Positions 18,806 through 26,630 of a stretch of 64,000 nt of DNA are shown here, in pieces. The notes under the pieces are model-generated. The model was not told the origin of the DNA, ran no database searches, and saw only the letters and a program-made list of their open reading frames with translations. Source of the DNA: Paraburkholderia sp. LEh10. Its GTDB lineage: Bacteria; Pseudomonadota; Gammaproteobacteria; Burkholderiales; Burkholderiaceae. Position numbers and translations under genes: made by a program. Numbering within the stretch: the stretch's first letter is position 1; each line of letters opens with the position of its first letter. Location of the stretch: assembly GCF_017814945.1 (NCBI RefSeq), contig NZ_JAGIPX010000038.1, forward strand, positions 1-64,000. The letters are read 5' to 3'.

Positions 18806-19864
18806 ATGTCGGACCAGATCAATTCCCGACGCCGCCGGTTTATCAGCGTGGCGGCAGCGGCGGGCCTCGGGGCGCTCGACATCGGCTTGCCCGGATTCGG
18901 CGACGCGCAAGCCGCGCAAGCGAAGCAGCCGCCGGCGGGCGCCGCCGGCACGGCGCGGGCGCATGCATCGTTCGATGCGATCAAACAGATCGACGCGGGC
19001 TTGCTGAACGTCGGTTATGCGGAGCTGGGTCCGGGCGACGGACCCGCCGTCATTTTGCTGCACGGCTGGCCATACGACATCCATAGCTTCGTCGATGTCG
19101 CGCCGCTGCTCGCGGCGCGCGGCTATCGCGTGATCGTGCCGTATCTGCGCGGCTATGGTTCGACGCGCTTTCTTTCCGCCGACACGATGCGCAACGGCCA
19201 GCCGACGGCGATTGCCTCCGACATCGTCGCGCTGATGGATGCGCTCGATATCCAGCAGGCGGTGCTGGCGGGCTTCGACTGGGGCGCGCGCACCGCCGAC
19301 ATCATCGCCGTGCTGTGGCCACAGCGGTGCAAGGCGCTGGTCTCCGTGAGCGGCTACCTGATCGGCAATCAGCAGGCGGGCACGATGCCGCTGCCGCCGG
19401 AAGCCGAGTCGCAGTGGTGGTATCAGTTCTACTTCGCAACGGATCGCGGGCGTGTGGGCTATCAGAAGTACACGCATGACTTCGCGAAGCTGATCTGGAA
19501 ACAGGCGTCGCCCAAGTGGAAGTTCGACGACGCCACCTTCGAGCGCAGCGCGGCCGCGTTCACCAACCCCGATCACGTGGACATCACGGTCCACAACTAT
19601 CGCTGGCGGCAGGGCCTTGCGCAGGGCGAGGCGAAATACGATCCGCTCGAGCAGCGGCTCGTGCCCGCGCCTGCGATCGGCGTGCCCAGCATCACGCTGG
19701 AAGGCGATGCCAACGGCGCGCCGCATCCGCCGCCGAGCGTGTACGCAGCGAAATTTACGGGCAAATATGAGCATCGGACCATCACGGGCGGCATCGGGCA
19801 TAACCTGCCGCAGGAAGCGCCGCGCGCATTCGCACAGGCCGTGATCGACGTCGACAGGTTCTAG
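18806..19864 (+). CDS. Tat-exported alpha/beta hydrolase, epoxide-hydrolase-like
   Basis: Protein of 352 residues. A twin-arginine signal (RRRRFISVAAAAGLGALDIG) indicates folded export to the periplasm. The core has the oxyanion motif HGWP (about 87-90) and a nucleophile elbow G-F-D-W-G with Asp158, as in epoxide hydrolases and haloacetate dehalogenases, rather than a Ser nucleophile. The likely catalytic His is in GGIGHNLPQEAP near the C-terminus. AAAGGAG precedes the ATG at 18806. It is third in the unit with the transporter and M81 enzyme. Substrate unknown. Confidence 0.88.
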   Translation: MSDQINSRRRRFISVAAAAGLGALDIGLPGFGDAQAAQAKQPPAGAAGTARAHASFDAIKQIDAGLLNVGYAELGPGDGPAVILLHGWPYDIHSFVDVAPLLAARGYRVIVPYLRGYGSTRFLSADTMRNGQPTAIASDIVALMDALDIQQAVLAGFDWGARTADIIAVLWPQRCKALVSVSGYLIGNQQAGTMPLPPEAESQWWYQFYFATDRGRVGYQKYTHDFAKLIWKQASPKWKFDDATFERSAAAFTNPDHVDITVHNYRWRQGLAQGEAKYDPLEQRLVPAPAIGVPSITLEGDANGAPHPPPSVYAAKFTGKYEHRTITGGIGHNLPQEAPRAFAQAVIDVDRF

Positions 19865-19901
19865 CGCAACGGGCGGCGCGGGTCGTCAGCAGCCGCGTCG
19901 A

Positions 19902-21644
19902 TCAGCACGTTACGCGCGCGTCGGCCAGAAGACGATGGATCTGCGCGACCACGGCCGCGCCTTCGCCCACCGCCGACGCAACCCGCTTGGTCGAACCCGA
20001 GCGGACGTCGCCGATCGCAAAGACGCCCGCGACGCTGGTTTGCAACGACATCGATTGCAGGCCGGACCCGGGAATGTCCGGTCCCGTCAGCACGAACCCC
20101 TTGCTGTCGAGCGATACGCCACACGTCTTGAGCCAGCTCGTGTTCGGCTCGGCGCCGATGAAGAGGAACAGATGATGCGCCGTCATGCTTCCTTCGATGC
20201 CGCCCGCGCCACGGTAGGACACGCGTTCGAGACGCGTCTCGCCTTCGACTGCCGTCAGCTCGATTCGCGTGTGCAGCGTCACGTTCGGGAGCGCCATGAT
20301 GCGTTCGATCAGATAGTGCGACATGCTGTGTTCGAGGCTCGCGCCGCGAATGAACATGTGCACATGCTCGGCGTGCGACGCGAGAAACACGGCCGCCTGT
20401 CCCGCCGAATTGCCGCCGCCGATCAGCAGCACGGGCTCCTTGCGGCACAGCCTCGCTTCGATGGGGGTTGCCCAGTAGTACACGCCTGAGCCTTCGAAGC
20501 GCTCCAGACCGGCGACGTCAGGACGCCGATATTCGGCGCCGCTCGCGATCACCACCGTGCGCGCGGTGATGCGCCGGTTATCGGCGAGTTCGACGACAGG
20601 CGGCCGCTTGTCGCAATACAACGCTTTGACCTCGCACGGAATGCCGATATGCGCACCGAACTTCTGCGCCTGGACGAACGCGCGGCCTGCCAGCGCATGG
20701 CCTGTGATTCCCGTCGGAAAGCCCAGATAGTTTTCGATGCGCGAACTCGTGCCGGCCTGGCCGCCTGGCGCGCGGCAGTCGAGCGCCGCAACGGACAGTC
20801 CTTCGGATGCCGCATAGACGGCCGTTGCGAGCCCCGCTGGGCCCGCGCCGACAATCGCCACATCGTAGACATGCGTCGGATCGAATTCGGGTATCAGTCC
20901 CAGACAGGACGCGAGTTGCCCTTCGTCGGGATTGCGCAGCACCGTGCCATTCGGACAGACGACGAGCGGGAAGTCGTCGGGTTGCGGCGTCAGACGTTCG
21001 AGCAGCGCGATGGCTTCGGGGTCCTGTTCCGCATCGAGCGTCATGTTGGGAAACACGTTGCGGCGCAGGAAATTCTGCAGCGCAAGGAGCCGCGCGCTGC
21101 CCGATGCGCCGACGAGAACGACGCCGTGCCCGCGTTCGATCACGAGCACGCGCCGAAGAATCAGCGCCCGCATGATCTTCTCGCCGAGATCGGCTTCGCT
21201 GATCATCATCGCGCTCAGTTCTTCCGGACGCAGCAGCATCGCTTCGACGTCTTCCATCACGTGCGCGTCGACCACGGCGGGCTTGTTCGAGAGCTGTGTG
21301 ACATCCGAGGTGAACTCGCCGCGCTTCGTGTAGGTGTGAATCACGCGCTCGTGCCCGAGACCGTCGCGGCCGACGATCCGCACCTTGCCCGAAAGCAGCA
21401 CGAACACGCCGGGGCAGAGGCTTCCCGCGCGATACAGCATGGCGCCCGCCGGGTAGCGCGACAGATTGCCGAAGCGGCGAATCCTCTCGATCTCCGCATC
21501 CGTGAGGACGGGAAACATCTGCTGATGACGCGGATGGTCGCGCACGCTCGGGTCTTCGAGTAGAGCGCCTTCGTCGAGGGGACTCGCGTCCGCTGCCGGC
21601 TGGCGGGCGGACGGCGCATCTTTTGGCGTTGACTCGTTGCTCAT
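19902..21644 (-). CDS. Cyclic-nucleotide-domain flavoprotein, thioredoxin-reductase-like
   Basis: Protein of 580 residues. An N-terminal cNMP-binding-like domain (about 45-165; GVFVLLSGKVRIVGRDG) is followed by a glutaredoxin-like segment (about 175-250; DFPLVVCPNGTVLRNPDEGQ) and a two-dinucleotide-binding flavoprotein (about 258-575; DVAIVGAGPAGLATAVYAAS, GGQAGTSSRIENYLGFP, LLIGGGNSAGQAAVF, VFAIGDVR). It resembles thioredoxin reductase, but the CxxC active site is replaced by a sequence near GVYYWATPIEA, so disulfide reduction in the usual way is unlikely. Cys290 just before APGGQAG is conserved in the paralogue at 50524. It stands alone and converges with the hydrolase. Confidence 0.88.
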   Translation of the reverse strand: MSNESTPKDAPSARQPAADASPLDEGALLEDPSVRDHPRHQQMFPVLTDAEIERIRRFGNLSRYPAGAMLYRAGSLCPGVFVLLSGKVRIVGRDGLGHERVIHTYTKRGEFTSDVTQLSNKPAVVDAHVMEDVEAMLLRPEELSAMMISEADLGEKIMRALILRRVLVIERGHGVVLVGASGSARLLALQNFLRRNVFPNMTLDAEQDPEAIALLERLTPQPDDFPLVVCPNGTVLRNPDEGQLASCLGLIPEFDPTHVYDVAIVGAGPAGLATAVYAASEGLSVAALDCRAPGGQAGTSSRIENYLGFPTGITGHALAGRAFVQAQKFGAHIGIPCEVKALYCDKRPPVVELADNRRITARTVVIASGAEYRRPDVAGLERFEGSGVYYWATPIEARLCRKEPVLLIGGGNSAGQAAVFLASHAEHVHMFIRGASLEHSMSHYLIERIMALPNVTLHTRIELTAVEGETRLERVSYRGAGGIEGSMTAHHLFLFIGAEPNTSWLKTCGVSLDSKGFVLTGPDIPGSGLQSMSLQTSVAGVFAIGDVRSGSTKRVASAVGEGAAVVAQIHRLLADARVTC

Positions 21645-21920
21645 CGCGAGTTCTCCTGCGGCGACTGACGGGCGCCGCCAGCGGTCGATCGGCTGTCACC
21701 GCTGGCGGCAACGTGAAGCTATACAACGTCGAACAAAATCGGCACGGCTGCTGAATGTTTGCGCGCACGTTCTTTAAAAGCTGCCCGGCAGATTCGGCTC
21801 AGATTTTCAAATCAGTTTCTCGTGAACACTTAAATCAGATTTGGGTAAGGTATAGCACTGTGGAACGATTTTTGGCGCGCTAATTTTCGACATTCTTAGC
21901 AATGATGCTGCGGAACAGAG

Positions 21921-22342
21921 ATGTCGGGGAAATTAAACGGAATTCAGGCGCTGCGAGCGCTTGCTGCAATCGCGGTTGTCGCGCTGCACTTCAATGAACA
22001 AATTGGGTTCTATGATCGCGGTGGTGCGCCGCGCCTACTGACATCAGGCGTCGCGTACGTTGGCGCGAGCGGTGTCGATATCTTCTTTGTGATCAGTGGT
22101 TTCATTATGTATTGCACAAGAGCCGAGAGCGTCGCAGGCGCTGCGGCGGCCGCGAATTTCCTGTGGCGCAGCGCAGTACGAATTTTGCCCCTTACTGGTT
22201 CTGGAGAACCATCGGCCTGCTAACGTGGGCATTGCATCTGCTCGGCTATGCGTCGTATTTGATCTATCTGACCCATCAGCTTCCGATGATGGTTTTTGCT
22301 CGCTACCTAAAAAAAGGATGGTTCGCATCAATAGTGAAATAG
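21921..22342 (+). pseudogene. Acyltransferase 3 (OafA-like) remnant
   Basis: The first 90 or so codons match the N-terminus of membrane acyltransferase 3 enzymes (IQALRALAAIAVVALHF, GASGVDIFFVISGFIMY, FLWRSAVRILP). Near 22191-22193 one base appears to be missing; restoring it gives the family motif PLYWFW. The next residues jump directly to the typical C-terminal helix YASYLIYLTH and stop at 22342, so roughly 200 central residues are gone. Such enzymes acetylate surface sugars. With an internal deletion plus a frameshift, this copy is dead. No insertion sequence was found at the junction. Confidence 0.75.
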
Positions 22343-22876
22343 CTCGCAATGCCGAATGCGATTGCGATGCAAATTGCCGCCCACGGGAGCATGTCTGGTT
22401 GTATTGAGCGGCCGATAATCGGCATGTTTTCACGCAAGCCTTTCCGGCAGCCACAGCTTCGTTGTGCCGAGCGAATGAGATTCCAGTCTCAGTGGAGCTA
22501 AATGGTCCGGTGGGACTTCGATCTTGAAGCAGTGCGTAACAGCCTGTTTGTGACGCGCGGAAGAAGGGTCGTTTTTCGTTTTTCTGGCGGTCGCGGTTGA
22601 TGGCACGAGCGCATCAATTCGTCCAGACGCGCGCTTAGGCGATTGCAACGCGTACGGCGACGCCCGCACAAATGCGAAAGACAGAGCAATCGACTTGTCG
22701 GAACGCGCCAAGAACGCCTGTATCCCGTCAAATCATGCAATGAACGCGCACCCGTGCAGCGCATCCGGACGGCTGGGGGCATTCGTCTGAACGGGTATAC
22801 CCCATTTCATTCCATCGGGCTGCGCGGTGATCGTCTAAACATCGATGGCGCTGGAAAAAGGCAGTTGGAGGTCGGC
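22343..22876. other. Intergenic region, no gene seen
   Basis: These 534 bases lie between the acyltransferase remnant and the small secreted protein gene. They contain only short open frames without family resemblance. The AT-richer composition at the start continues from the remnant, so part of it may be decayed coding sequence. Confidence 0.35.
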
Positions 22877-23347
22877 ATGAACCGTTTCGATTCGAGTACC
22901 GCATTATTCGTCTTTCACTGGAGTCTAGCCGCGACGTTCGGCGCAGTGAGTCCGATGTGCTTCGCAGCGGCGGGCGAAGAGGCCGTGCCGAATGCAGCCA
23001 TCGAGGCTGTCGTCCGCAATGTCCCCGCGCCTTGCGACCGATCGACGACGGCGGCGGTGAAAGAGCCGTTGACGTTGATGATTCAATCCCCTTCGGGCGA
23101 AGCAGTACGGCTGACGTACGCCGCCGACGAAGGATGGCAGACAGACCCCGGTTCAGCCGTCGTGAAGCAAAGCTCGGGGCGCGTCGAGCCCGTCAGCGCG
23201 CCGCAATCTGGTGCTGAATCCGCGCTTGACGACGCAGCCGGCAAGCCGATGACGGTGTTCATCGACGGTCCGACTGGCTATACCTACTACTGGAGCCGCG
23301 AGCAGGGCTGGAAGTTCGTCGGCCGCCTGACGGGCCGCGTTCAGTAG
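22877..23347 (+). CDS. Small secreted protein of unknown function
   Basis: Protein of 156 residues. A signal-peptide-like N-terminus (FHWSLAATFGAVSPMCFAAA) is followed by a mature region with two similar short motifs: LTLMIQSPSGEAVRLTYAAD with EGWQTDP, and MTVFIDGPTGYTYYWSREQG with GWKFVGR. These suggest a duplicated beta-rich unit of about 40 residues (pattern [LM]TxxIxxP[ST]G...GW). GGAGGTCGGC before the ATG supports the start. No known family is recognised; periplasmic or secreted location is an inference. Confidence 0.7.
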   Translation: MNRFDSSTALFVFHWSLAATFGAVSPMCFAAAGEEAVPNAAIEAVVRNVPAPCDRSTTAAVKEPLTLMIQSPSGEAVRLTYAADEGWQTDPGSAVVKQSSGRVEPVSAPQSGAESALDDAAGKPMTVFIDGPTGYTYYWSREQGWKFVGRLTGRVQ

Positions 23348-23449
23348 GTCTCCAACCGCCGTCGTCTTCTGTCGATCCGACGGCTCTTCCACATCCAACT
23401 GGCCGCTGGCGCCTGCGCGCCGCACGTTTCTTTTTTCCTATTGAAATTT

Positions 23450-23470
23450 GCACGCAATTAAATCGCGTGC
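23450..23470. promoter_or_regulatory. Upstream dyad of the Ohr gene
   Basis: GCACGCAATTAAATCGCGTGC is a near-perfect 21-bp inverted repeat ending two bases before the -35 box of the promoter at 23473. Its core resembles the palindrome at 23508, so both may bind the same regulator. Confidence 0.6.
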
Positions 23471-23472
23471 GA

Positions 23473-23501
23473 TTGACAAAGGCGAGCTTCTCGATCAATA
23501 T
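23473..23501 (+). promoter_or_regulatory. Sigma-70-type promoter of the Ohr gene
   Basis: TTGACA (23473-23478), a 17-base spacer and CAATAT (23496-23501) form a near-consensus promoter. It is sandwiched between two inverted repeats, an arrangement expected for tight repression. A transcript start near 23508 would fall in the downstream palindrome. Confidence 0.7.
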
Positions 23502-23507
23502 GCGTCG

Positions 23508-23526
23508 CATGCGATTGAATCGCATG
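23508..23526. promoter_or_regulatory. Perfect 19-bp palindrome, probable operator
   Basis: CATGCGATTGAATCGCATG is a perfect 9-1-9 palindrome located at the expected transcript start of the Ohr gene, 43 bases before its ATG. A MarR-family regulator of the OhrR type is the natural candidate, but no such gene is in this window. Confidence 0.65.
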
Positions 23527-23568
23527 AGTTAAATAAATCGGCACCTCATATCTATCAAGGAGTTCACC

Positions 23569-24018
23569 ATGACCAAAATCGAAAAAGTGCTGTTCACGGG
23601 CAAGACGCACACGACGGCAAGCAGCCGGCCCGGCGCCTCGCGTGGCCACGAAGGGCGCCTCGATATCAGGCTGTCGGCGTCCGGCAACGGCGCGCATCCG
23701 GAACACGTGTTCGAGGCGGCACAGCCGCATCCGACCGCAGAGCAACTGTTTGCAGGCGCGTGGTCGGCCTGCCTGATTACGGCAATCGGACTGGCGGCCA
23801 GCGCACAGAAAGTCGCGCTTCCAGCCGATCTGGCCGTCGATATCGAAGTGGACCTGGGCCAGACGGGTAGCGCGTGGTTTCTCGCGGCGCGGATCAGCGT
23901 GAGCATGCCGGGCGTGCCGCGCGATGTCGCCGAAGCGGTAGTGCACGCCGCCGACGAAATGTGCCCGTACTCGAAGGCGACACGCGGCAATATCGAGGTC
24001 GCCGTCAACGTGATCTAG
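23569..24018 (+). CDS. Organic hydroperoxide resistance protein (Ohr/OsmC family)
   Basis: Thiol peroxidase of 149 residues that reduces organic hydroperoxides in the cytosol. The two catalytic cysteines are present: Cys68 in AWSACLI and Cys132 in MCPYSKATRGN. The N-terminal part (SRPGASRGHEGRLDIRLS) and AWSACLI instead of the usual GYSACF mark it as an outlying member. AAGGAG precedes the ATG. Its upstream region holds a strong promoter flanked by dyads. A more typical paralogue is encoded at 61918. Confidence 0.9.
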   Translation: MTKIEKVLFTGKTHTTASSRPGASRGHEGRLDIRLSASGNGAHPEHVFEAAQPHPTAEQLFAGAWSACLITAIGLAASAQKVALPADLAVDIEVDLGQTGSAWFLAARISVSMPGVPRDVAEAVVHAADEMCPYSKATRGNIEVAVNVI

Positions 24019-24099
24019 GCAACGGGTGCTGGAGGCGCGGGTGCGCTTCCGGCTCGGCCGGCAACGCGAGATCGGCTGCATCGGCTTCGCTGCGATATG

Positions 24100-24236
24100 G
24101 GCCAAAACATCGGGCCAGAACATCAGGCCAGAACATCAAGGCCAGAACATCAGGCCAAAACATCAGGCCAAAACATCAGGCCAGAACATCAGGCCAGAAC
24201 ATCGGGCTGAAAATATCGGCCCGAAAATATCGGGCC
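24100..24236. repeat. 13-bp tandem repeat array
   Basis: About ten head-to-tail copies of a 13-base unit, consensus GGCCAGAACATCA, with A/G changes at the fifth or sixth base and one 14-base copy. The last two units drift to GAAAATATC and end in a perfect hairpin GGCCCGA-AAATA-TCGGGCC (24219-24237). The array lies between the Ohr gene and the lipoprotein gene. There are no spacers, so it is not a CRISPR array. It may serve as a terminator or a site of copy-number variation. Confidence 0.88.
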
Positions 24237-24282
24237 TAGAATAAAGCCGGCAACATTGCCTTCCTCCAATAGACGCCGGCCC

Positions 24283-24993
24283 ATGAATCATCACGTTGCC
24301 CGTTTCGTTCGTCCAATGTCATCCGCTCTGTGCATGGCTGCCTTTGCCGCGCTCGCTTCGTGCGGCGGCAGCGTCTGCATCGGCTTTGACGGCTGCACGG
24401 GCGCAAACGGAACGCCGAGCATCGGGCTGTCCGGCACGGCCGCGACGGGCAAGGCGCTTGCCAGTGCGACGGTCAACGTGAATTGCGCACAGGGCTCGGC
24501 GGCCACGCTGTCGGATGGCGGCGGACGCTATAGCTTGACGTTCAACGCCGCGCCGCCGTGCATTCTCGCTGTCACGTCAGGCGGCACGACGCTTCATTCG
24601 CTGGCATTTGCGGGCGGCACGTTCAACACGACACCGGAAACGGAGCTCATGCTCGTCTATCTCGCCGCGCAACTCGGCACGAGCGAGGCCAATCTGATCG
24701 CGAGCTTTCCCAATAACGCGCAGTTCCAGCAGGCGCTGGCAAACCCGAACAATGCGCAGAATGCGCAAGCGGCCGTCGTCGCGAATCTGCAGCAGCATTA
24801 TGCGGTGACGCTTGCCGTGCCCGCTTTTCTAAGCACGCCGTTTGTCGTCGGGCAAGCAGGCGTCGACAGCGATCTCGAGGCGCTTGCGAAAGCAGGCGCC
24901 ATCGACGCCAACGGCATGCCTGATCCCGCCGCTGTCGCGCTGATGTCGTCGGCGGGAAGTGCTCAGCCGCTCGCGAAGAAAGCCACGCGCTGA
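24283..24993 (+). CDS. Putative lipoprotein of unknown function
   Basis: Protein of 236 residues with a lipoprotein signal: a hydrophobic stretch ending in a lipobox (LASC) with the modified Cys near residue 27. The mature part begins Gly- and Ser-rich, then shows a carboxypeptidase-regulatory-like beta segment (SGTAATGKALASATVNVNC, LSDGGGRYSLTF) as in prealbumin-like domains, and a helical C-terminal half rich in Asn, Gln and Ala. The ATG at 24283 is preferred because the upstream codons do not look like coding sequence. Outer membrane or periplasmic location is inferred. Confidence 0.72.
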   Translation: MNHHVARFVRPMSSALCMAAFAALASCGGSVCIGFDGCTGANGTPSIGLSGTAATGKALASATVNVNCAQGSAATLSDGGGRYSLTFNAAPPCILAVTSGGTTLHSLAFAGGTFNTTPETELMLVYLAAQLGTSEANLIASFPNNAQFQQALANPNNAQNAQAAVVANLQQHYAVTLAVPAFLSTPFVVGQAGVDSDLEALAKAGAIDANGMPDPAAVALMSSAGSAQPLAKKATR

Positions 24994-25145
24994 TCGCGCG
25001 ACAGCGATACGGGCAGCGCATGTGACGCCACGTTGAGCCGCGCATCGCGCGCGTGCCATCAGTGCGCGCGATGGGCCAGATGCGTCGGACGTATGCGTGA
25101 GCGCAATGAGTCATATGCGCGCCGGCCGTCTACGGGCGGATAAAC

Positions 25146-25413
25146 GGCTTCAACGATGTGCAGATTCTCGACATCCGCAGTGGCCGCGCCAGTTTCGACG
25201 CGAAGCTCGATGCGCTCGCGCGGCTCGTGAAGACATCGCGGCCAACCGTGGTCATGCCGACAACGCGCTCGCCGAAGCCTTTTTCGCGGCGGGACGAAGG
25301 CGAATCTCGTCGATGCGATCGTTACGATCGGCGACAAGACGGTCACGAACTATCTGCATGCGACGACCCGCGTACCCGTCGATTTCCCGGCCGCGCCGAA
25401 TCTACCCGAATAA
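25146..25413 (+). pseudogene. Carboxymuconolactone decarboxylase (AhpD-like) family remnant
   Basis: Translating across two frameshifts recovers the C-terminal part of a CMD-family protein: VQILDIRSGRASFDAKLDAL, then DIAANRGHADNALAEAFFAA, then ANLVDAIVTIGDKTVTNYLH and ending VPVDFPAAPNLPE. The shifts lie near 25226-25233 and 25291-25300. The N-terminal half, with the usual Cys motif, is missing. A good terminator follows. Related proteins are peroxidase-like or decarboxylases; this copy is not functional unless the sequence is wrong, and the missing N-terminus argues against that. Confidence 0.78.
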
Positions 25414-25463
25414 GCGCAGCGCCGCACGAGAGACGTTCCAGTAGAAACTTCGTAATAAATGGA

Positions 25464-25497
25464 GGCACCCGTGCGATATCGCGGGTGCCGCTTTCTT
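25464..25497 (+). terminator. Rho-independent terminator after the CMD remnant
   Basis: GGCACCCG (25464-25471), a 10-base loop and CGGGTGCC (25482-25489) form an 8-bp stem followed by GCTTTCTT. It lies 50 bases after the stop of the CMD remnant and was probably its terminator. Confidence 0.7.
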
Positions 25498-25842
25498 CAT
25501 TCATCCGTCGATTCATGCGCGATGCGTCCGTCTGTGCCGCGGCGAACATATCACCCGGAAAAAGAAGTGCTCACTTACGGTCGGCGCACGAAAGCTGTAA
25601 TTTGTTCTACCCTATAAAGGCTATCTGCAGCGCGCTTTACGTTGTCTCGCATCGCCGCCGTTCGGGAGTTCTGCCGGGTTCGCTCGCGGTCGCACTCCCT
25701 CAAAATGTGGCACCACGGCCGGAGATTTATCGTCGGAACATCCTTATGCCGATTCCGGCTTACCTGGTCGGTCCGTGCCGCGCCGGCAGCGGCGGTAGCA
25801 CCACGACGCATTTGTTCGCACCTATTTCCAAGGAGGATGAAG
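25498..25842. other. Upstream region of the peroxiredoxin gene
   Basis: These 345 bases hold no recognisable gene. The AT-richer part near 25590-25635 is the likeliest place for the peroxiredoxin promoter. No clear OxyR-type site was recognised by eye. Confidence 0.35.
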
Positions 25843-26496
25843 ATGTCGATTCGATTAGGAGAAGAAGCTCCCGATTTCACCGCGGAGACCACGGAAGGCA
25901 CGATCCGCTTTCATGAATGGATCGGGGACAGCTGGGCGATCCTGTTCTCGCATCCGAAGGACTTCACGCCCGTCTGCACGACGGAACTGGGCTATATGGC
26001 GGGACTCAAACCCGAATTCGACAAGCGCAACACGAAGATCATCGGGCTCAGCATCGATCCTGTCAGTGACCACCAGAAGTGGGCGAAGGACATCGAAGAG
26101 ACGCAGGGCCACGCGGTCAACTATCCGATGATCGGCGATCCCGATCTGAAGGTCGCGAAGCTCTACGACATGATTCACCCGAACGCGAGCGGCGGCCCGC
26201 GCACGGCCGTCGACAACGCGACGGTGCGCGCTGTGTTCGTCATCGGGCCGGACAAGAAGGTCAAGGCGACGTTCGTCTATCCGATGAGTTCGGGTCGCAA
26301 TTTCGACGAAGTGCTGCGTTTGCTGGACTCGCTGCAATTGAATGCGAAGCACACCGTCGCGACGCCCGTGAACTGGAAGCCGGGTGAAGACGTCATCATC
26401 CCGACGTCCGTTTCCGACGACGCCGCGAAAGAGAAATATCCGCAGGGCTTCAAGACGCTCAAGCCGTATCTGCGCTACGTGCAGCAACCGAAGTAA
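25843..26496 (+). CDS. 1-Cys peroxiredoxin (Prx6/LsfA type)
   Basis: Cytosolic peroxidase of 217 residues. The peroxidatic Cys is in DFTPVCTTELGYM, the motif of the Prx6 subfamily, and the long C-terminal domain (PVNWKPGEDVIIPTSV) fits 1-Cys enzymes. The second ATG (25843) has AAGGAGG at a six-base distance and is preferred over the ATG two codons earlier. A perfect hairpin follows the gene. The persulfide dioxygenase fusion begins 134 bases downstream. LsfA of Pseudomonas, a close relative, is tied to sulfate-starvation and oxidative stress. Confidence 0.93.
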   Translation: MSIRLGEEAPDFTAETTEGTIRFHEWIGDSWAILFSHPKDFTPVCTTELGYMAGLKPEFDKRNTKIIGLSIDPVSDHQKWAKDIEETQGHAVNYPMIGDPDLKVAKLYDMIHPNASGGPRTAVDNATVRAVFVIGPDKKVKATFVYPMSSGRNFDEVLRLLDSLQLNAKHTVATPVNWKPGEDVIIPTSVSDDAAKEKYPQGFKTLKPYLRYVQQPK

Positions 26497-26511
26497 GCGC
26501 CTTGCCGTCGG

Positions 26512-26542
26512 GCCGGCGCGCGGGGGCTGAACGCGCGCCGGC
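26512..26542 (+). terminator. Strong hairpin after the peroxiredoxin gene
   Basis: A perfect 11-bp GC-rich stem GCCGGCGCGCG / CGCGCGCCGGC with a 9-base loop starts 16 bases after the stop codon. It lacks a clear T-run, so it may attenuate or stabilise rather than fully terminate. Confidence 0.6.
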
Positions 26543-26630
26543 GTATCACCGCACGGGCTGGCTTTTCGCATGAATGGGGCGCGGCGCCGCAGTCCGCGCC
26601 CCGACGCTTCCTGACACAAGTTGAGAGAAC

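Noticed and set aside
24100..24237. Possible CRISPR array
   Set aside because: The 13-bp units are directly adjacent with no spacers, and no cas genes are present.
24026..24244. Small protein made of a repeating GQNIRPEHQ-like unit
   Set aside because: It only translates the 13-bp repeat, has no good ribosome binding site, and the unit length is not a multiple of three.
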